64,000 bases of DNA from Corynebacterium sp. 13CS0277 (GTDB taxonomy: Bacteria; Actinomycetota; Actinomycetes; Mycobacteriales; Mycobacteriaceae): the NCBI RefSeq assembly GCF_002994655.1, contig NZ_PPDL01000014.1:1-64000 (forward strand), given 5' to 3'. Positions within the stretch are counted from its first letter, which is position 1. Every line of letters begins with the position of its first letter. Under the pieces are notes generated by a model. That model was not told where the DNA came from. It worked only from the letters and a program-made list of their open reading frames with translations, and searched no databases. This document shows positions 61,161 through 64,000 of the stretch, in pieces. A program made the translations under genes and the position numbers.

Positions 61161-62168
61161 TTGTCCCGCGGCCAGCACGAAGACGCCAAGGATTCCGGCG
61201 GCACCACCGCCCTGACCGGCAGGTACCAGACGATCCCGGCGAAAGTCGCAGAGATGTTTACCCGGCCCACGTTTGCGGCCGGTGCGGTGCTGTGGCGTTT
61301 CCACCCCGACCAGGATGCCCACCCCGGTGAGCGCCAGTTCGCGGTGATTCACCGCCCCCACTATGACGACTATTCCCTGGCGAAGGGCAAGGTCGACCCC
61401 GGCGAGAACCTGCCGGTGTGCGCGGTGCGCGAAATTGAGGAAGAGACTGGGTACACGGTGCGCCTGGGTCAGCTCGTCGGGCACGTCACCTACCCGGTGG
61501 GGTCCCGCACCAAGGTCGTCTACTACTGGCTCGCGGAAGTCACCGGCGGCGAGTTCGTGGCGAATAAGGAAGTCGACGTCATCGAGTGGGTGGATGCGGA
61601 CACCGCGCAGTCCATGGTTTCCTATGACCTTGACCGGGACGTGCTCGCCAAGGCTGTCAAGCGGCTCGGCCTCGACGTCGATGCGCAGCTGATCTTGGTC
61701 CGGCACGCGCACGCGCACGCCCGCCGCACGTGGGCGGGCAATGATGCGCTGCGCCCGCTGGATAAGAAGGGCCGCCGCCAGGTGGAGTTCCTGCCCGGGA
61801 TGGTGGCGGGCTACCGCCCGACGGCGGTGATCAGCGCCCCGCCGAGCCGCTGCCTGCAGACCGCAGAGCCGCTCGCGCAGGCGCTGGACCTGCCCTTGGA
61901 GGTCGATGAGCTGCTGGGCGATGAGGCGTGGGTGGCACAGATGGCGCAGGCCAAGGCCCGCATCAGTGAGCTCGTGGCCTTTGGCGAGTGCCCGGTGGTG
62001 GTGTCCCAGGGGCTGGCGATTCCGGACATTCTTGCCTGGTTGAGTGCCGATGGCCGCTTGCCGCTGGACGAGGTGGAGACGAAGAAGGCAGGTGTGTGGG
62101 TGCTGGGCTTCCACGCCGGCGAGTTGGTGTGCGCTGACTACCTGGCCTCGCCCCTGCCGCTGAAGTAG
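61161..62168 (+). CDS. mutT1: MutT1-type NUDIX hydrolase fused to a histidine phosphatase
   Basis: 335 residues. N-terminal NUDIX domain with the complete box GKVDPGENLPVCAVREIEEETGY (two parts: residues about 76-98). C-terminal histidine phosphatase domain begins with the LVRHAHAHA catalytic motif (about 180). In mycobacterial MutT1 the first domain removes 8-oxo-dGTP or diadenosine polyphosphates and the second acts on the products. Start TTG 61161 is chosen because GGAGG lies 8 nt upstream; the frame is open further but without support. Divergent from gpsA. Confidence 0.93.
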   Translation: MSRGQHEDAKDSGGTTALTGRYQTIPAKVAEMFTRPTFAAGAVLWRFHPDQDAHPGERQFAVIHRPHYDDYSLAKGKVDPGENLPVCAVREIEEETGYTVRLGQLVGHVTYPVGSRTKVVYYWLAEVTGGEFVANKEVDVIEWVDADTAQSMVSYDLDRDVLAKAVKRLGLDVDAQLILVRHAHAHARRTWAGNDALRPLDKKGRRQVEFLPGMVAGYRPTAVISAPPSRCLQTAEPLAQALDLPLEVDELLGDEAWVAQMAQAKARISELVAFGECPVVVSQGLAIPDILAWLSADGRLPLDEVETKKAGVWVLGFHAGELVCADYLASPLPLK

Positions 62169-62221
62169 CGCCCCTCCCCTGCGTCGCCCCGTGACGAGCA
62201 TCCGGGGCATCACGCGAAAAA

Positions 62222-62272
62222 ACACCCGCGGGGGACGTGATGAGGTTTTTTGATCACGTCCCCCGCGGGTGT
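62222..62272. terminator. 20-bp perfect hairpin beyond mutT1
   Basis: 62222-62241 pairs without error with 62253-62272; the 11-nt loop contains TTTTTT. On the minus strand the stem is followed by a T-run (plus 62216-62221 are A-rich). It may stop both transcripts. Confidence 0.7.
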
Positions 62273-62383
62273 CTGCGTCTGTAGGCGGCTGCGGTGCTCG
62301 CTGTCGCACAGTACCTCGCTATCGATGATGGAGGTACTACCCCAGGCACGGTGATGCGGGGAGCAAAAGCACAATGACCCAGA

Positions 62384-62428
62384 AAAGCAGACGACCTCCG
62401 GAACTGAAACCAGTTCTGGAGGCCGTCT
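62384..62428 (-). terminator. Terminator of leuD
   Basis: An 18-bp stem (62389-62406 with 62411-62428, one G-U and one mismatch), tetraloop, then TTTT on the minus strand (plus 62383-62386 are A). Located 127 bp past leuD. Confidence 0.7.
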
Positions 62429-62555
62429 ACCTTTCTCTTCTTCGTGTTCTAGTTTACATACACACGAAAGATGCGCAAAATCGGGGCTTGACCTGCGCGA
62501 ACAGTGGAATTTTTGAGCCCTTCACAGCGCAATGGTCGCATCATTGCGTGCGTGC

Positions 62556-63176
62556 TTATGCGTTCGCAGTGTCCTCGTCGACGCGGGCTGGGAGGGTGGC
62601 CGGCTTGAAGGCGGGGCGGCGCGCCTCGTAGGCACTGATCGCATCGTCCTGCCGCAGGGTCAGCCCGATATCGTCGAGGCCTTCCATGAGCCGCCAGCGG
62701 GTGTAGTCGTCCACGTCGAAGGTGAACACGTGCGCCCCTGCGCTCACGGTGCGGTCGTCCAGGTTGACGGTGAGTTCCAGGCCGGGGGTCTCCTCGAGCA
62801 GCTTCCACAGCAGCTCAATGTCGTCCTGTGCCAGGGTGGCGGCCAGCAGGCCGGCCTTGCCGGCGTTGCCGCGGAAGATGTCGGCGAAGCGGGAGGAGAA
62901 CACGACGCGGAAGCCGTAGTCCATGAGCGCCCACACGGCATGCTCACGGGAGGAGCCGGTACCGAAGTCGGGGCCGGCGACGAGAATGCTGCCTTGACGG
63001 TAGGCGTCCTGGTTCAGCACGAAACTGGGATCATTGCGCCAGGAGGAAAACAGCCCGTCCTCGAAGCCGGTGCGGGTGACGCGCTTGAGGTAGACGGCGG
63101 GGATGATCTGGTCGGTGTCGACGTTGGAGCGGTTGAGCGGCACGCCGACGCCGGTGTGGGTGAGGAACTTGTCCAT
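62556..63176 (-). CDS. leuD: 3-isopropylmalate dehydratase small subunit
   Basis: 206 residues, swivel domain of the leucine-pathway isomerase, partner of LeuC. N-terminal [20 protein letters not shown], the substrate-binding [10 protein letters not shown] loop and [17 protein letters not shown] are diagnostic. ATG 63176 has AGAGAAGAAA upstream. It follows leuC by 45 bp. Confidence 0.97.
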   Translation of the reverse strand: MDKFLTHTGVGVPLNRSNVDTDQIIPAVYLKRVTRTGFEDGLFSSWRNDPSFVLNQDAYRQGSILVAGPDFGTGSSREHAVWALMDYGFRVVFSSRFADIFRGNAGKAGLLAATLAQDDIELLWKLLEETPGLELTVNLDDRTVSAGAHVFTFDVDDYTRWRLMEGLDDIGLTLRQDDAISAYEARRPAFKPATLPARVDEDTANA

Positions 63177-63221
63177 GAGTTTCTTCTCTGCGGGGGTTGG
63201 GATGAGTGTGGGGTGCGCGGC

Positions 63222-64000
63222 TTAGACGGCGGCGAGATCGGAGGGCGCGGCCAGGTGGCCGGCGACGGCGGTCGCGGCGGCCACCTGGGGGCTGACCAGG
63301 TGGGTGCGGCCACCCTTGCCCTGCCTGCCTTCGAAGTTGCGGTTGGAGGTCGATGCGCAGCGCTGGCCCGCGCTCAACTGGTCGGGGTTCATCCCGAGGC
63401 ACATGGAGCAGCCCGGCTGGCGCCACTCGGCACCGGCAGCGCGGAACACCTCGTCGAGGCCTTCGGCTTCCGCGAGCTGCTTGACGCGCGCAGACCCGGG
63501 GACGATGAGCATCCGCACCCCGTCGGCGACGTGGCGGTCGCGCAGGATCTCGGCGACGGCCCGCATGTCCTCAATGCGGCCGTTGGTGCAGGAGCCGACG
63601 AACACGGCGTCGACGTCGAGGTCGCGCAGCGGGGTGCCGGGGACGAGGCCCATGTAGTCGATAGCCTTCGCGGCCGCCTTGCGCTCTTCTTCGTCGGTGA
63701 AGTCCTCGGGGCTGGGCACCGCCTCCGACAGGGGTAGCCCCTGCCCCGGGTTGGTGCCCCAGGTGACGAAGGGGGTCAGTGCGGAGCCATCGATATCGAC
63801 GACCGTGTCGAAGGTCGCGCCCTCGTCGCTCTTCAGCGAGGACCAGTACTCCACCGCCGCATCCCAGTCGGCGCCCTGCGGCGCGTGGGGGCGCCCCTTG
63901 AGGTAGTCGAAGGTGACCTGATCGGGGGCGATCATGCCGGCGCGGGCGCCGGCCTCGATGCTCATGTTGCAGATCGTCATCCGGGCTTCCATGGAGAGCT
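63222..64000 (-). CDS. leuC: 3-isopropylmalate dehydratase large subunit, 3' part
   Basis: C-terminal 258 residues or so of an aconitase-type protein; the N-terminal part is beyond the window edge. The iron-sulfur cysteines are in GSCTNGR and CSMCLG, followed by [18 protein letters not shown] near the end. With LeuD it converts 2-isopropylmalate to 3-isopropylmalate using a [4Fe-4S] cluster. The frame is open to 64000. Confidence 0.96.
   Translation of the reverse strand, partial: LSMEARMTICNMSIEAGARAGMIAPDQVTFDYLKGRPHAPQGADWDAAVEYWSSLKSDEGATFDTVVDIDGSALTPFVTWGTNPGQGLPLSEAVPSPEDFTDEEERKAAAKAIDYMGLVPGTPLRDLDVDAVFVGSCTNGRIEDMRAVAEILRDRHVADGVRMLIVPGSARVKQLAEAEGLDEVFRAAGAEWRQPGCSMCLGMNPDQLSAGQRCASTSNRNFEGRQGKGGRTHLVSPQVAAATAVAGHLAAPSDLAAV

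Larger units (their letters stand above)
62169..62555. other. Intergenic region mutT1 / leuD with two hairpins
   Basis: 387 bp between convergent genes, occupied mainly by the two terminators listed separately. Nothing else is seen. Confidence 0.5.

Overview
The window is about 64 kb of high-GC actinobacterial chromosome, almost certainly from a Corynebacterium. The gene order (leuCD, mutT1, gpsA, ddl, thiL, ung, a DAK-phosphatase gene, recG, rsmD, coaD; then polA, rpsA, coaE, uvrB, uvrA, infC-rpmI-rplT, an rRNA methyltransferase, pheST, argCJBDFRGH) is the mycolic-acid-actinomycete core order also known from Mycobacterium tuberculosis. The glucose permease closely resembles C. glutamicum PtsG. 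Many starts are leaderless (an extended -10 hexamer 6-9 nt before the start codon), which is typical of corynebacteria. It is mostly conserved chromosome. I see no prophage, CRISPR array, rRNA operon or complete insertion sequence.

Layout. 1-890: a 3' fragment of an unidentified gene, then an aminotransferase lacking its N-terminal half (a likely mobile-element scar). 894-12507: arginine biosynthesis, read leftwards, in two transcription units. argC-J-B-D-F-R starts at an ARG-box promoter near 12.5 kb. argG-H starts at a matching ARG-box promoter near 3.9 kb. A rightward Bcr/CflA-type efflux gene lies between them. 12596-18372: a lipoprotein, pheT, pheS and a SpoU-type RNA methyltransferase. 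18721-20561: an unrecognised basic protein and a TM2 protein. 20923-22462: infC-rpmI-rplT with a long leader, an attenuator-like terminator and an ATC start codon on infC.

22690-36576: a membrane-anchored protein, uvrA, a metallo-beta-lactamase-fold hydrolase, a DoxX protein, a HelD-like RNA polymerase-recycling ATPase, a universal stress protein, uvrB, a secreted DUF4185 (GH183-like) protein and coaE. 36778-45437: ptsG, a 1 kb intergenic region with a 33-bp tandem repeat, rpsA, a SAM methyltransferase and polA. 45610-49010: a tRNA-Leu(CAA) with a short variable arm, then a polar amino acid ABC transporter. 49148-64000: a TSUP permease, coaD, rsmD, a 69-aa biotinyl-domain protein, recG, a FakA-like protein, ung, thiL, a DUF3515 protein with a duplicated domain, ddl, gpsA, mutT1, leuD and the 3' part of leuC.

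The genes cover arginine and leucine synthesis, translation (pheST, IF3, L20, L35, S1), nucleotide-excision and base-excision repair (uvrA, uvrB, ung, recG, polA, mutT1), CoA synthesis (coaD, coaE), envelope functions (ddl, gpsA, DUF4185) and sugar uptake (ptsG). The most notable points are the non-canonical infC start with its attenuated leader, the twin ARG-box promoters of the split arg operon, the duplicated DUF3515 domain, the candidate arabinan-active DUF4185 enzyme, the short-armed tRNA-Leu and the unrecognised gene at 18.7 kb.
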